NCBI RefSeq assembly: GCF_900104785.1
Contig: NZ_LT629733.1
Span: 962,501 to 1,026,500, forward strand
Direction: 5' to 3'
DNA: 64,000 nt
From: Formosa sp. Hel1_31_208
GTDB lineage: Bacteria; Bacteroidota; Bacteroidia; Flavobacteriales; Flavobacteriaceae
The position numbers and the translations under genes were made by a program. This document shows positions 35,967 through 45,566 of the stretch, one piece after another. The notes under the pieces are model-generated. The model was not told the origin of the DNA and searched no databases. It saw only the letters and a list, made by a program, of their open reading frames with translations. The stretch's first letter is position 1, and each line of letters starts with the position of its first letter.

Positions 35967-37267
35967 GATGACACGGTTTGAAGTTGTTTGGTATATGCGG
36001 CTAATATGTCTTTTTCAAAACGTTTGTAAAACTCCGGATCGAAATTTGCCTCTGCAAGATGATTCATGACATAATCGATATCGCGTTTTTCAGTAAGCCA
36101 TTTGTCAAATGTTTCATGGCGCATGCGTATTCCAAAAGTGTTGATTCCTATAAACGCACTAGTTTCTGTATGATAAGCTATTGTAATGCATTTTGTGTCG
36201 TCGCTATGTTTCCAATGAAAGTGTGCTTCATTTTCTCTTGGTTGGGCAAAAACCCAACCATAGGTTTGATACTCAATATCTAGAAATTTAGCAGAATTAA
36301 ACCAATGTCCTGGTTTATATGCTATGCGATTTCCACAGATCGTTTGTGCTAAAGTTTCACCCATCATTCGACCAGTATACCACACAGCTTCAATTGGTCG
36401 GCGATTTCCAATAGCCTCATGCTGCTCGGCACAGTCACCAATGGCATAAACATCTGGTACGTTCGTTTCTAGGTAACGATTAACTTTAATACCTCTACCT
36501 GTTTCAATTGCAGAAGATTTTAAAAAATCAATGTTTGGAGAAACTCCAGCAGTGAGACCAACAAGGTTACATTGGATTTCTTCACCCGTTTCTTCAATGA
36601 TTACAGATTTAACCTTTCCGTTAGCATCGCTTTTAATTTCTTTAAGATTATTAGATAGCCTTAGATCAATGTGATGATTTTTAATATGCCTATTTATCAT
36701 TTGACTTTCGCCTTCAGGCAAAACACCATTCCAAAAACTAGACTCTCTAACTAAAAAGGCTACGGGTATATTTCTAGAATTTAACATTTCGGCTAATTCG
36801 ATACCTATTAATCCGCCACCTACAATCACAGCACGTTTACAAATTTTGTTGTTTGGTGCATGGACTTCAAGATTCTCTAAATCCTGTTTATGATACATGC
36901 CCATTACGCCGTCCAAATCTTGTCCAGGCCAACCAAATTTATTGGGTTTGCTCCCGGTTGCAATTACTAATTTGTCATAGTTAAGGTTGTCACCGTCCTT
37001 AAGATTTAAAACTTTATTAGTGGTGTCTATCTGTTCCACATAAGCTTTACGAAGTTCTATTCGATTCTTTTCCCAAAACCAGTTTTCGTATGGTTGAGTG
37101 TGCTCGAATTTCATGTGCCCCATGTAAACATACATAAGTGCAGTACGTGAAAAAAAGTAGTCCGTTTCAGCCGATACGATAGTGATTTTTTTGTCGGAAA
37201 GTTTTCTAATATGTCTTGCTAATGTGACACCAGAAATTCCATTACCAATAATGACGATGTGTTCCAT
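35963..37267 (-). CDS. NAD(P)/FAD-dependent oxidoreductase
   Basis: 434 aa, Pyr_redox_2 fold. HIVIIGNGISGVTLARHIR binds FAD, LVIATGSKPNKF and RAVIVGGGLIGIELAEML form the NAD(P) site and DVYAIGDCAE closes the flavin site. The layout matches NirB N-terminal or rubredoxin-reductase-like enzymes. The last 100 residues are specific to this subgroup. With the overlapping polyferredoxin gene it probably forms an electron-transfer pair from NAD(P)H to a membrane carrier. Confidence 0.83.
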   Translation of the reverse strand: MEHIVIIGNGISGVTLARHIRKLSDKKITIVSAETDYFFSRTALMYVYMGHMKFEHTQPYENWFWEKNRIELRKAYVEQIDTTNKVLNLKDGDNLNYDKLVIATGSKPNKFGWPGQDLDGVMGMYHKQDLENLEVHAPNNKICKRAVIVGGGLIGIELAEMLNSRNIPVAFLVRESSFWNGVLPEGESQMINRHIKNHHIDLRLSNNLKEIKSDANGKVKSVIIEETGEEIQCNLVGLTAGVSPNIDFLKSSAIETGRGIKVNRYLETNVPDVYAIGDCAEQHEAIGNRRPIEAVWYTGRMMGETLAQTICGNRIAYKPGHWFNSAKFLDIEYQTYGWVFAQPRENEAHFHWKHSDDTKCITIAYHTETSAFIGINTFGIRMRHETFDKWLTEKRDIDYVMNHLAEANFDPEFYKRFEKDILAAYTKQLQTVSS

Positions 37268-37517
37268 GTGTTTTGGTTGTTGTTAGGAGTCTGTCGAAAA
37301 TAAAGATAAGAACTTAATTGGTGAATCTTATTTATATCAGGTTTAAATTAAAGGTCAATTGTAAGGTTTATTTAAGAATTTGCACAAGCAAGCGTTTTAA
37401 TATACTTTTATGGCAATGGCCAGCTTAATAAACTTGAGTTTAATTAAATATTTAACATAGGCTTAAGAGCTTTGTTTTAGTCTTCATAGTATTTTAGAGC
37501 AAATAATTGATCAACCT

Positions 37518-38516
37518 ATGCGTATATTAAAAGCTTTTCTTTTATTGATATTTCTTAATTCTTGCGCTGCACAACCAGCAAAAATTAACGGATTGAGTTT
37601 TGTAGCCGCTCGTGATGCTATCGATGAATCTCATACAAAACCAGTTGTTTCTGTAGGTGCTAATTATACGGCAATCATGCCGTTTGGTTTTATTAAAAAC
37701 CTCGAACATCCTGATATTGTTCATAATACAGATCGTCAATGGTTTGGTGAAACTAGGGCAGGCGCCAAACAATATATCAATGAACTGCGTAAGAAAAACA
37801 TCAAAATTATGATTAAGCCTCAAATATGGGTTTGGCGCGGCGAATTTACAGGGAACATCAAGATGTCTGATGAAGACAATTGGAAAGCCTTAGAAGCATC
37901 ATATTCGAGTTTCATTTTAGAATATGCCGATTTAGCTCAAGAAACCAAATCTGAAATTTTGTGTATAGGTACCGAATTAGAGAATTTCGTAAAAGAGCGT
38001 CCAGAATACTGGAAAGGTCTTATCGAAAAAATTAGAACTATTTATAAAGGTCAATTAACCTATGCAGCCAATTGGGATGAATTTAAACGAACGCCTTTTT
38101 GGAGTGATTTAGATTATATAGGTGTAGATGCTTATTTTCCCGTAAGCAATAATCAAACACCTTCAGTGGAAGAATGTAAGGCTGGATGGCGAAAACATAA
38201 AGAAGTCATAAAGTCATTGTCTGTGAGCCATAACCGACCAGTATTATTCACTGAATATGGTTATCGCAGTATGGATTATACGGGCAAAGAACCATGGGAA
38301 AGTGATCATACAATTAAATCTTTAAATTTTGAAGCTCAAGCTAATGCTACCCAAGCTTTGTTTGAAGAATTCTGGGATGAAGAGTGGTTTGCTGGAGGTT
38401 TTGTTTGGAAATGGTTTCATTCACATGAGAAAGTTGGTGGAGAAAAAGACAATCAGTTTACACCACAAAATAAACCAGCTGAAATTATCATTAAATCTTT
38501 CTATAAATCGGAATAA
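37518..38516 (+). CDS. glycoside hydrolase-like lipoprotein (GH113-type TIM barrel)
   Basis: 332 aa. The lipobox is FLNSC. The barrel has the clan GH-A pair of acids: acid/base Glu in CIGTELENF and nucleophile Glu in LFTEYGYRS. KPQIWVWRGEF and DYIGVDAYFP are further family marks. GH113 members are beta-mannanases, but many flavobacterial homologues are unassigned. It is divergent from the FAD oxidoreductase gene; the 250-base gap has no other gene that I can see. Confidence 0.8.
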   Translation: MRILKAFLLLIFLNSCAAQPAKINGLSFVAARDAIDESHTKPVVSVGANYTAIMPFGFIKNLEHPDIVHNTDRQWFGETRAGAKQYINELRKKNIKIMIKPQIWVWRGEFTGNIKMSDEDNWKALEASYSSFILEYADLAQETKSEILCIGTELENFVKERPEYWKGLIEKIRTIYKGQLTYAANWDEFKRTPFWSDLDYIGVDAYFPVSNNQTPSVEECKAGWRKHKEVIKSLSVSHNRPVLFTEYGYRSMDYTGKEPWESDHTIKSLNFEAQANATQALFEEFWDEEWFAGGFVWKWFHSHEKVGGEKDNQFTPQNKPAEIIIKSFYKSE

Positions 38517-38597
38517 AGTTTGAAATTTCCCATAAAAAATAGTTCGAAAACACTTTTTTGAGCTAATTATTACAATAGATTTGTAAATAAAACAATC

Positions 38598-39329
38598 ATG
38601 CGAACATTAGCTATCGGTGATATTCATGGCGGACTTAAAGGACTGAGCCAACTTTTAGAGTGCGCAAAGGTAACTTCAAAGGATACACTGGTATTTGTTG
38701 GTGACTATGTGGATGGTTGGAGTGAGTCTGCACAAGTGATTCAATATTTAATTGAGCTATCAAAAACCAATGACTGTATTTTTGTTAAAGGAAACCATGA
38801 CGTTTGGTGTGAAGATTGGCTTCGTACGGGACAAGGGGAGCCTGTTTGGCTCGCACATGGAGGCAAAGAAACTGTTGATAGTTATAAGACGTTTTCCGAA
38901 GATGAGAAAAAGCAACATCTATACTTTTTTGGGGATATGCAGTTGTATCATATTGACAACCAAAATCGCTTGTTTATTCATGCAGGTTTTACCTCAATAC
39001 ATGGTGTAGAGCGTGAATATGACGTCAGAAGTTTTTATTTTGATCGTACACTTTGGGAAATGGCACTAACTATGGATCGCAAGATTGAAAAAGATTCTGA
39101 AATATTTCCAAACCGGTTAAAGCATTACTCTGAAATATATATTGGTCATACACCAACCACAAATTTTTATAAAGACAAACCCATGAATGCCATGAATGTT
39201 TGGAATATTGATACCGGAGCTGCATTTGCTGGTAAGCTTTCAGCTATTGATATTGAGACAAAAGAAATTTTCCAGAGTGACACTTTAAAAGATTTGTATC
39301 CCGATGAGCTCGGAAGAAATAAGGCTTAA
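38598..39329 (+). CDS. serine/threonine-type metallophosphoesterase
   Basis: 243 aa, cytosolic. GDIHGG, GDYVDGW, GNHDVWC and the late HAGF and GHTP motifs give the dinuclear metal site of PPP-family phosphatases (ApaH/PrpE-like). The substrate could be phosphoproteins or dinucleoside polyphosphates. It ends with no gap against the convergent arsenosugar cluster. Confidence 0.85.
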   Translation: MRTLAIGDIHGGLKGLSQLLECAKVTSKDTLVFVGDYVDGWSESAQVIQYLIELSKTNDCIFVKGNHDVWCEDWLRTGQGEPVWLAHGGKETVDSYKTFSEDEKKQHLYFFGDMQLYHIDNQNRLFIHAGFTSIHGVEREYDVRSFYFDRTLWEMALTMDRKIEKDSEIFPNRLKHYSEIYIGHTPTTNFYKDKPMNAMNVWNIDTGAAFAGKLSAIDIETKEIFQSDTLKDLYPDELGRNKA

Positions 39330-40025
39330 TTAGCAAATGTATTTCTTGTAATAGGCAAATAATTCATCGGCTGAGGCGCCCAGCCATTTTTTAACATAAA
39401 TGGTCCAAAAATGGTATTGGAGCTTCCAAACACCATGTTTGCGATACAATCGAGCTGAGGTTTTTATTTTTTTATTGATTACCACAAACTCATTTCTAGC
39501 ATAAAGCTCATTAATTAAAATATTATCCTCGTAAATGATATAGGATTCATCATAGCCTCCAATCTCATCAAAAAGTTCCCTTGTGATAAACTGACTTTGG
39601 TCACCACCTCTGCAGGCACGCCATGAAAATTGTGTGAGCCAGCTCGCCAAACGCAACCACCAATGATTATGGTCAAATTTCAATCTAAAACAACCTGCTT
39701 GATGTCCTTTTTCTATTTCATTAATGATGTGTTGGTCATAGCGATTGGGAGGAAAGGAATCGGCATGTAAAAAATAGAGTATATTCCCTTTTGCAGCATT
39801 GGCTCCAATGTTCATTTGTTTAGCACGTCCTTTAGGACTCTTTAATAATACAATGTCTAAGTCTAAATTTTGAATGATAGCTATCGAATTATCGGTACTA
39901 CCACCATCGACTACAATAATTTCTGAAATGGTCTGTAGTGAGGCGTTGTCTATTAAATGAAATAGAAGCGCTTTAATAGTTTTAGCTTCATTAAGAATAG
40001 GAATAATGACAGAAATCTTATTCAT
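39330..40025 (-). CDS. arsenosugar biosynthesis glycosyltransferase (TIGR04283-like)
   Basis: 231 aa, GT-A family 2. ISVIIPILNEAKTI starts it, then IIVVDGGSTDNS, GRAKQMNIGANAAKG, LYFLHADSFPP (DxD) and FKTYW-like WRACRGGDQSQF, all typical of the TIGR04283 group linked to arsenosugar clusters. It probably transfers or modifies the ribose unit in arsenosugar assembly. It overlaps the DUF547 gene by 8 bases and is the last gene of the minus-strand run. Confidence 0.87.
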   Translation of the reverse strand: MNKISVIIPILNEAKTIKALLFHLIDNASLQTISEIIVVDGGSTDNSIAIIQNLDLDIVLLKSPKGRAKQMNIGANAAKGNILYFLHADSFPPNRYDQHIINEIEKGHQAGCFRLKFDHNHWWLRLASWLTQFSWRACRGGDQSQFITRELFDEIGGYDESYIIYEDNILINELYARNEFVVINKKIKTSARLYRKHGVWKLQYHFWTIYVKKWLGASADELFAYYKKYIC

Positions 40026-40896
40026 TTAAATTCCAGTTATAATCTTTATAACTCTTCTTCGCATTAGGAGAAATCCTAACCTTTGAATATTGATTTAGAA
40101 AATCAATAAGATTGTTGCCATACGTTTTAAAATCGCCGCCGTACCATTTGAATATTTTGGAGATTTTAATATGATCTTTAGATAATTCGTTCTTTGTAAT
40201 GTCATTTAAAAACCCTCGCGTTAAGAGATCTAAATCGGATTCTAAGTGGTTTGCTGTAAAAGCTTTGTTGTATAGCCTAGGGCAGGACACAGCCGCACAA
40301 ACGAGTGCAAAATGAATTCTTGGCTCTCCCATTTTACGTATGATTTTGTGTTCGACATCGTTAAGAGTGTACCAGGTTTCACCAATTTTTATAAAACGAT
40401 GATTCCATGGGTTATTAATATCTTTGATGCTTTTTGTTGGATAATTATCGAGTATGAGCTTTACGGTAAAGGCATTATAAACATTCATCCAATAGGCAAG
40501 TGTTTCATCTTTGCTCCAAGACTCTTGAGGGGGCTTTTTAGTAAGCAATTCTAAATAAGAGTTAAACTTAGCATGATCGGCTATAAAACCTTTGTAGTTG
40601 ACATTCCCTTGATTTGAAACATGTTTTTGTAATAAGTCATTCCATAAGGAGTGATCAACTGTTTCAAAATCAGTTAGAACCTCATTTGCGATTTCTGTTT
40701 TAGTTTTAGCAACGGGTATTTCGGTTACTATTTTGTTTTCTATTACTTCAGTTACGACTTCAATGTCTGTTTTGATTATGGTGTCAAGTTTAATAATAGC
40801 TTCATTTCTAGCTAAACTAGCAACTCTCTTAGTTTCACAACAACCAAAAGCATTAATACTCACGAATAAGACGGTTAAAAATTTTAAGTATTGCAT
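40018..40896 (-). CDS. DUF547 lipoprotein-like protein
   Basis: 292 aa with an N-terminal signal (LTVLFVSINAFGC, weak lipobox). Residues 95-290 are DUF547: WNDLLQKHVSNQGNVNYKGF, ETLAYWMNVYNAFTVKLIL, RIHFALVCAAVSCPRL. The last motif holds a conserved Cys and the fold resembles a papain-like protease, but activity is unproven. Such genes often stand in arsenosugar clusters without a known role. Confidence 0.8.
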   Translation of the reverse strand: MQYLKFLTVLFVSINAFGCCETKRVASLARNEAIIKLDTIIKTDIEVVTEVIENKIVTEIPVAKTKTEIANEVLTDFETVDHSLWNDLLQKHVSNQGNVNYKGFIADHAKFNSYLELLTKKPPQESWSKDETLAYWMNVYNAFTVKLILDNYPTKSIKDINNPWNHRFIKIGETWYTLNDVEHKIIRKMGEPRIHFALVCAAVSCPRLYNKAFTANHLESDLDLLTRGFLNDITKNELSKDHIKISKIFKWYGGDFKTYGNNLIDFLNQYSKVRISPNAKKSYKDYNWNLNE

Positions 40897-41098
40897 TGCT
40901 CTTGTTTTGATATAAACATCATCTATTATAAAGATCTTATTCTAAGTGTTTTAATTTAGTCTGTAAGTTATGTCGAACCTAACATGATTTGGTCGTTCTT
41001 TTACGCGATTCCAAATACACTTCTTCATCCTACTGAAACTAAGTAATACTTTTCAAGTGCAATTGAAGCCGTAGTTTCATTCTTAAGATCATTGTCAT

Positions 41099-42067
41099 CT
41101 AACAGCAACCACCACCATCATAATGATATGTAGAGGCACTAAGGAAGATGTCGTCTCTTTTTAAATCTGCTAATGCCCCTGCAGTTTTATCGCAGATGGC
41201 TAAGGGTTGATTTTTAAGTAAAATATGACCCGCTTGATCGTCAAAATAATCGTTTTCTCCAAAATAAATGGCTGCTTTTCCTGTAAAAACGCATGGGCCA
41301 TCAGCAGGCATAGGGTCTTTAATTGCGGCGACCTCTATAGATTCAATATAGATCAACTCATTTGTTGGATAATGTTTAGGGTCTAAAATTCGATATGGCT
41401 TTCTCGCTCTAATTTCTATGGTTCCAAAACCAGCATCAGTTAATGCTTTGACATATTCTGCTATTGGCAAACTACCACTTAAACATAAGGCTCTCAAACG
41501 ATCATCATTTCGCAATTCATCATTCATGGCTTGCTCACATGTTGGATCACTCATCACCAATCGACCATGAGGTTTTAATACACGGTACATTTCTGCTATG
41601 GCTTTCTTTAAATCGTCTGCTTTAAAAATGTTGAATAAGCAGTTTTGAGCAGCAACATCAATAGTATTGTCTTGAACGGGAAGATTCATGGCGTCACCCT
41701 TTTTTAGGTCTACAAATTCAGACTTAAACCAATCATTTTGAGCTTCGGCTTCTTTGAAATTTTTACGTGAAGCTTCCAACATTTCATCTACAACATCAAT
41801 ACCAATAACGCCACCTTTTTGGCGATTAAAATATGAAAACTGTAATAATTCCATACCTCCTCCAACACCAACATAAAGCATCTTTGGATTATTGGTTAAA
41901 TCGCGAGCATGAACGGTACTTCCGCAACCATAATTCATTTCTTGCATGATTCTAGGGATTTTTAATCCAGGTAATTCCCATATGGGATTTGTAGTACAAC
42001 ACAACCCAACATCTGGAGTTAATGCTGCTTCTTTATATAAATCGTTAGTGGCGTTTAAGTAACTCAT
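41099..42067 (-). CDS. arsM: arsenosugar biosynthesis arsenite methyltransferase ArsM
   Basis: SAM-dependent methyltransferase that methylates trivalent arsenic. 322 aa. A Cys pair stands at the N-terminus (GLCCTTNP). The SAM loop is YVGVGGGMELL, followed by GVIGIDVVDEML and NCLFNIF. The C-terminus ends GGCC. These cysteines are candidates for arsenic binding. The family is the flavobacterial arsenosugar type rather than the classic resistance ArsM. It precedes the other cluster genes with 80 and 200 base gaps, so it may have its own promoter. Confidence 0.9.
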   Translation of the reverse strand: MSYLNATNDLYKEAALTPDVGLCCTTNPIWELPGLKIPRIMQEMNYGCGSTVHARDLTNNPKMLYVGVGGGMELLQFSYFNRQKGGVIGIDVVDEMLEASRKNFKEAEAQNDWFKSEFVDLKKGDAMNLPVQDNTIDVAAQNCLFNIFKADDLKKAIAEMYRVLKPHGRLVMSDPTCEQAMNDELRNDDRLRALCLSGSLPIAEYVKALTDAGFGTIEIRARKPYRILDPKHYPTNELIYIESIEVAAIKDPMPADGPCVFTGKAAIYFGENDYFDDQAGHILLKNQPLAICDKTAGALADLKRDDIFLSASTYHYDGGGCC

Positions 42068-42147
42068 AGCTTAAGATTATAATTTAATGTTTTGGTGGAT
42101 AAAGGTAAGTCCTTTATCAGTTTGATAGTGTAACAACTATTACACGA

Positions 42148-42960
42148 TTAAATGGTTTTTATCAGTGTTTTAAATAAGGTAATCATATGTGGCTCTGCTT
42201 TGCCAGCCATTGCAATAATTTCTGAAATATTTACAGGCTTTAAATTATCTGGATCGCATTCATCTGTTAAAACAGACACTGCCGCTACTTTTATTTTTAA
42301 GTGATTGGCAACTATAATCTCAGGAACAGTGCTCATTCCTACGGCATCAGCTCCAATAATTTTTAGCATTCGATACTCGGCTCTTGTTTCTAATTGTGGA
42401 CCAACAACACTAGCATAAATACCTTCATGTAAGGTAATCTGATGCTCGGCAGCAATAGCTCTAAACTGAGCATTGATGTCTTCGTTATACGGAGCACTCA
42501 TATCGGTAAATCGCTCACCCAAAGCTTCAACACCTTTAAAGGCTAAAGGAGAACTTCCTTGTAAATTGATGTGATCGGTAATAAGCATTAATTCCCCTTT
42601 TTTGAAATTGAGGTTGATAGCGCCAGAGGCATTAGAGACTAATAATGTTTTAATTCCAAGTTTTTCCATGATGCGAACAGGGTAAGTCACATCTTGCAAT
42701 GAATATCCTTCATACACATGAAAACGTCCTTGCATCACAATCACTTTTTTGCCAGCTAAAGTTCCAAAGATTAATTTTCCTTTATGAAATTCGACAGTTG
42801 CCGTTGGGAAGTTTGGAATATGATTATAACTCACTTCGGAAATGACTTCAATCTCTTCTGTTAGCTGACCTAATCCTGTCCCTAGGATTATACCAATTTC
42901 AGGATCGTTAAAGCCTTTCGATTTTAAATAATCTACGGTTTCGTTTATCAATTTAATCAT
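42148..42960 (-). CDS. purine-nucleoside phosphorylase
   Basis: Trimeric PNP family, 270 aa: cleaves inosine or guanosine with phosphate. IILGTGLGQL, MQGRFHVYEGY, LLVSNASGAIN, DHINLQGSSPL and the late SVLTDECDPDN are visible. In arsenosugar clusters it may release adenine from the 5'-deoxyarsenoadenosine intermediate made by ArsS, which is a proposed role. It overlaps the TIGR04282 gene by 8 bases. Confidence 0.9.
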   Translation of the reverse strand: MIKLINETVDYLKSKGFNDPEIGIILGTGLGQLTEEIEVISEVSYNHIPNFPTATVEFHKGKLIFGTLAGKKVIVMQGRFHVYEGYSLQDVTYPVRIMEKLGIKTLLVSNASGAINLNFKKGELMLITDHINLQGSSPLAFKGVEALGERFTDMSAPYNEDINAQFRAIAAEHQITLHEGIYASVVGPQLETRAEYRMLKIIGADAVGMSTVPEIIVANHLKIKVAAVSVLTDECDPDNLKPVNISEIIAMAGKAEPHMITLFKTLIKTI

Positions 42961-43564
42961 GCGTCTTATAAAAGCGTTTTAGTTGTTCGTAATGTTTCAT
43001 GTCATCAAAAGTGTCAATATCATTCAATTCTCGTAATAAAGACACTTTAATATTTTTTAGGTCTTCCAATGTTTCTGCTCGCACTGTTTCGGTTCCCCAA
43101 GATTTATTCTGAAAAATATTGAAATGCAGTTCTTTCATGCCAAGCAGATAATAACCACCATCTTCAGCAGGTCCCAAAACCACATTGTTTGTATCTAAGG
43201 ATTGAAATGCCTTTTTAATAATAACAGGAGTTAAGTCTAATAAATCACTGCCAATAATGACAACTTTAGAATACCCCAATTCAAATAAATTCGCAAATGC
43301 ATTATGCATTCGTTCGCCTAGATCTTTTCCGATCTGGACTTTTTTAATGAAGTATGCATTCGGCCATAGGTCCTTATTCGCAATGGCTTCAGAATAAAAT
43401 ACAAAACGGTCAGCATCAATGGCTTCTGCAACGTTGGCCGTATGAGCAAGCAAATACTTATAAATATCAAGAGCCGCTTGATTGCCTATGGTTTTCGCCA
43501 ATCGCGTTTTGCACTGCCCTAACTCAGGGTTTCTAGTAAAAACAATTAAGGCATTTTTAGTCAT
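42953..43564 (-). CDS. arsenosugar biosynthesis glycosyltransferase (TIGR04282/DUF2064)
   Basis: 203 aa. LIVFTRNPELGQCKTRLAKTIG is the family start; VVIIGSDLLDL and LGPAEDGGYYLLGM form the nucleotide-sugar site of a MobA/GT-A-like fold. Members are named for their link to arsenosugar loci. It overlaps PNP on one side and the rhodanese on the other, by 8 bases each. Confidence 0.88.
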   Translation of the reverse strand: MTKNALIVFTRNPELGQCKTRLAKTIGNQAALDIYKYLLAHTANVAEAIDADRFVFYSEAIANKDLWPNAYFIKKVQIGKDLGERMHNAFANLFELGYSKVVIIGSDLLDLTPVIIKKAFQSLDTNNVVLGPAEDGGYYLLGMKELHFNIFQNKSWGTETVRAETLEDLKNIKVSLLRELNDIDTFDDMKHYEQLKRFYKTHD

Positions 43565-44072
43565 CTGTCACTAATTCGTTAGGGTATACTTTTATGCCTT
43601 TTTCTAACCATTTACTCCAAGATTTAGAATATGCATGTATGCTATCTGTAAGTTTATCTTGAGAATTATATACCTTGAAATTCTTGTTTTTCCACTCAAA
43701 GATGCCTCCAAACAGGTTTTTGACATTTGTATACCCTTCTTCTCTGAGTCTTTTAGCTATCACTTCTGATCGAATTCCCAATGAACAGTACACAATAATT
43801 TCATTGTTTTTGTTTTGAATGACATTCTCTATCGAAGCCATTTGAAATTCATCATAGCCAATGTGAATAGCATTTTTAAGATGACTGATTTCAAATTCTG
43901 CCAATTCTCTTGCATCCAGAATAATAGCCTTAGTTTTTGGCATCGCTAATTCTTCTACAGAGATATATGGAATGTCTCCAGTATTGTATTTTTTAAGCAA
44001 CTCACGCATGCTGTTTTGCGAGAAACAAATACTAGTAGTCAATGAGAATAATAATAAAAATTTTGTTTTCAT
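43557..44072 (-). CDS. exported rhodanese-like protein
   Basis: 171 aa with a signal peptide (FLLLFSLTTSICFSQ). The rhodanese domain has ILDARELAEFEISHLKNAIHIGY and the active-site loop VYCSLGIRSE with the catalytic Cys. It acts in the periplasm, perhaps in sulfur or thio-arsenic handling; substrate unknown. The start overlaps the arsS stop by one base. Confidence 0.85.
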   Translation of the reverse strand: MKTKFLLLFSLTTSICFSQNSMRELLKKYNTGDIPYISVEELAMPKTKAIILDARELAEFEISHLKNAIHIGYDEFQMASIENVIQNKNNEIIVYCSLGIRSEVIAKRLREEGYTNVKNLFGGIFEWKNKNFKVYNSQDKLTDSIHAYSKSWSKWLEKGIKVYPNELVTDD

Positions 44073-45136
44073 TACGCGACCACACCTTGACAGCTACTGC
44101 CTGCACCAGCCGTGCATCCATAGCAATGTTGAGAAATGACAATCTTGCGTCCTTCTAATAACTCCTTATTAAATTCTGAAATATGCTTGACTTTACTGTT
44201 TACAGGTAGTTCTAGCATTTGATTAAAATCACAATCGTATAAATTACCATCCCAACTTACCGATAAAGTATTTGTACACATAACATTGGCAACAGCAGAA
44301 GGATTATACGCCTCCACAAGCTGGTACATATAGTCTTCGTAATTTTCGGATGCAATTAAGTAATCGAGAAAACGAGAAATAGGCAAATTTGTTATGGCAA
44401 AAAGAGTATGAAAATTAATACCAAAATCTTCCAACAACGCTTTTTTAAAGTCTTTTTCCATTGCGCTTTGATCACCGGGTAAAAAGGCACCAGAAGGATT
44501 GTAAACTAAATCAAGCCGCAGATCGCTACCAGGTAATCCATAACCTACAGCATTAAGTTCTTGAAGTGCTTTGATAGATTTATCAAAAACACCATCACCG
44601 CGCTGTTTGTCTGTTTTTCCTCTTGTCCAGTGGGGCATTGAACTTACAACATGTACATTATGTTTCTTAAAGAATTCGGGTAAATCGTAATATTTTTTAT
44701 TAGCTCGAATGATCGTTAGATTTGACCGAACGATAAAATCTTTAATACCTACTTTAGCAGCTTCTTCAACAAACCATCTGAAATCGGGATTCATTTCTGG
44801 AGCACCTCCAGTAAGATCTAAAGTATGAGCACCAGAGTTTTTAATAACATCTAAACATTGTTGCATGGTTTCGCGAGTCATGATCTCTTTTCGATCAGGA
44901 CCAGCGTCAACATGGCAATGCTCACAAACTTGGTTACACATATATCCTACATTAATCTGTAGTATTTCTAAAGCCTTGGCTTTAAGTGGGAACTGATTGG
45001 TTTCAGAAATTTTATCCTTAAACTTGGGGAGTTCGCCATTTTGAAATATACCATTGGATAAAATTTCAAGTTGCCTATTGCTTTTTGCTAATTCACTTTC
45101 GCGTTTGTGTAGGGATTGGGTCTTTAATTTTGTCAT
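44072..45136 (-). CDS. arsS: arsenosugar biosynthesis radical SAM protein ArsS
   Basis: Radical SAM enzyme thought to attach a 5'-deoxyadenosyl group to dimethylarsenite. 354 aa. The CxxxCxxC iron-sulfur motif is GYMCNQVCEHCH. DLTGGAPEMNPDF follows. The C-terminal DUF3641 part ends with HCYGCTAGAGSSCQG, where Cys replaces the selenocysteine of some homologues. It defines the cluster as arsenosugar-type. Confidence 0.93.
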   Translation of the reverse strand: MTKLKTQSLHKRESELAKSNRQLEILSNGIFQNGELPKFKDKISETNQFPLKAKALEILQINVGYMCNQVCEHCHVDAGPDRKEIMTRETMQQCLDVIKNSGAHTLDLTGGAPEMNPDFRWFVEEAAKVGIKDFIVRSNLTIIRANKKYYDLPEFFKKHNVHVVSSMPHWTRGKTDKQRGDGVFDKSIKALQELNAVGYGLPGSDLRLDLVYNPSGAFLPGDQSAMEKDFKKALLEDFGINFHTLFAITNLPISRFLDYLIASENYEDYMYQLVEAYNPSAVANVMCTNTLSVSWDGNLYDCDFNQMLELPVNSKVKHISEFNKELLEGRKIVISQHCYGCTAGAGSSCQGVVA

Positions 45137-45142
45137 TTGCTG

Positions 45143-45478
45143 TTAGCCATCAAGTTTATTAACCTTATTCATCATTTGCACGCCATGCACTAAAGTTGCG
45201 CCACTTTTTATGGCGGCTCCAACATGAATGGCTTCCATCATTTCTTCCTTGGTAACACCTCTTTGTAAACCATCTTTTGTATAGGCATCTATACAGTATG
45301 GACATTGTTCAGTATGGGATACCGCTAAAGCGATCAACGATTTTTCGCGTGCTGTAAGTGCGCCTTCTTCAAATACTTTTCCGTAGTACTCAAAGAATTT
45401 ATTACCCAGTTCTTCACTCCATTCGGTAATTTTTCCAAATTTTCTTAAATCTGCTGGATCGTAGTATGTTTTTTGCAT
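45143..45478 (-). CDS. arsenosugar-associated AhpD/peroxidase-like protein
   Basis: 111 aa from the ATG at 45478; a TTG 15 bases upstream in frame is less likely. The CMD/AhpD motif HTEQCPYCIDAYTKDG has the CxxC pair and upstream Glu and His used for thiol-disulfide redox. Members in these loci are named arsenosugar biosynthesis-associated peroxidase-like. First gene of the minus-strand run, 6 bases from arsS. Confidence 0.87.
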   Translation of the reverse strand: MQKTYYDPADLRKFGKITEWSEELGNKFFEYYGKVFEEGALTAREKSLIALAVSHTEQCPYCIDAYTKDGLQRGVTKEEMMEAIHVGAAIKSGATLVHGVQMMNKVNKLDG

Positions 45479-45566
45479 ATTGTAAAATTTCAAAAGGGTT
45501 TCTCGTAGCTACGTAAAATATGGATAATAGATGTTAGGTCGCAAAATTTACGCAAGCATTACAAAA

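Noticed and set aside
37268..37517. A small gene or regulatory RNA between the FAD oxidoreductase and the GH113-like gene
   Set aside because: No ORF with coding character, no clear hairpin and no consensus -7 box on either strand.
44272..44279. TTGTACAC inside arsS as a third arm-type site
   Set aside because: A single copy in a coding region, lacking the leading G and the 12-bp partner.
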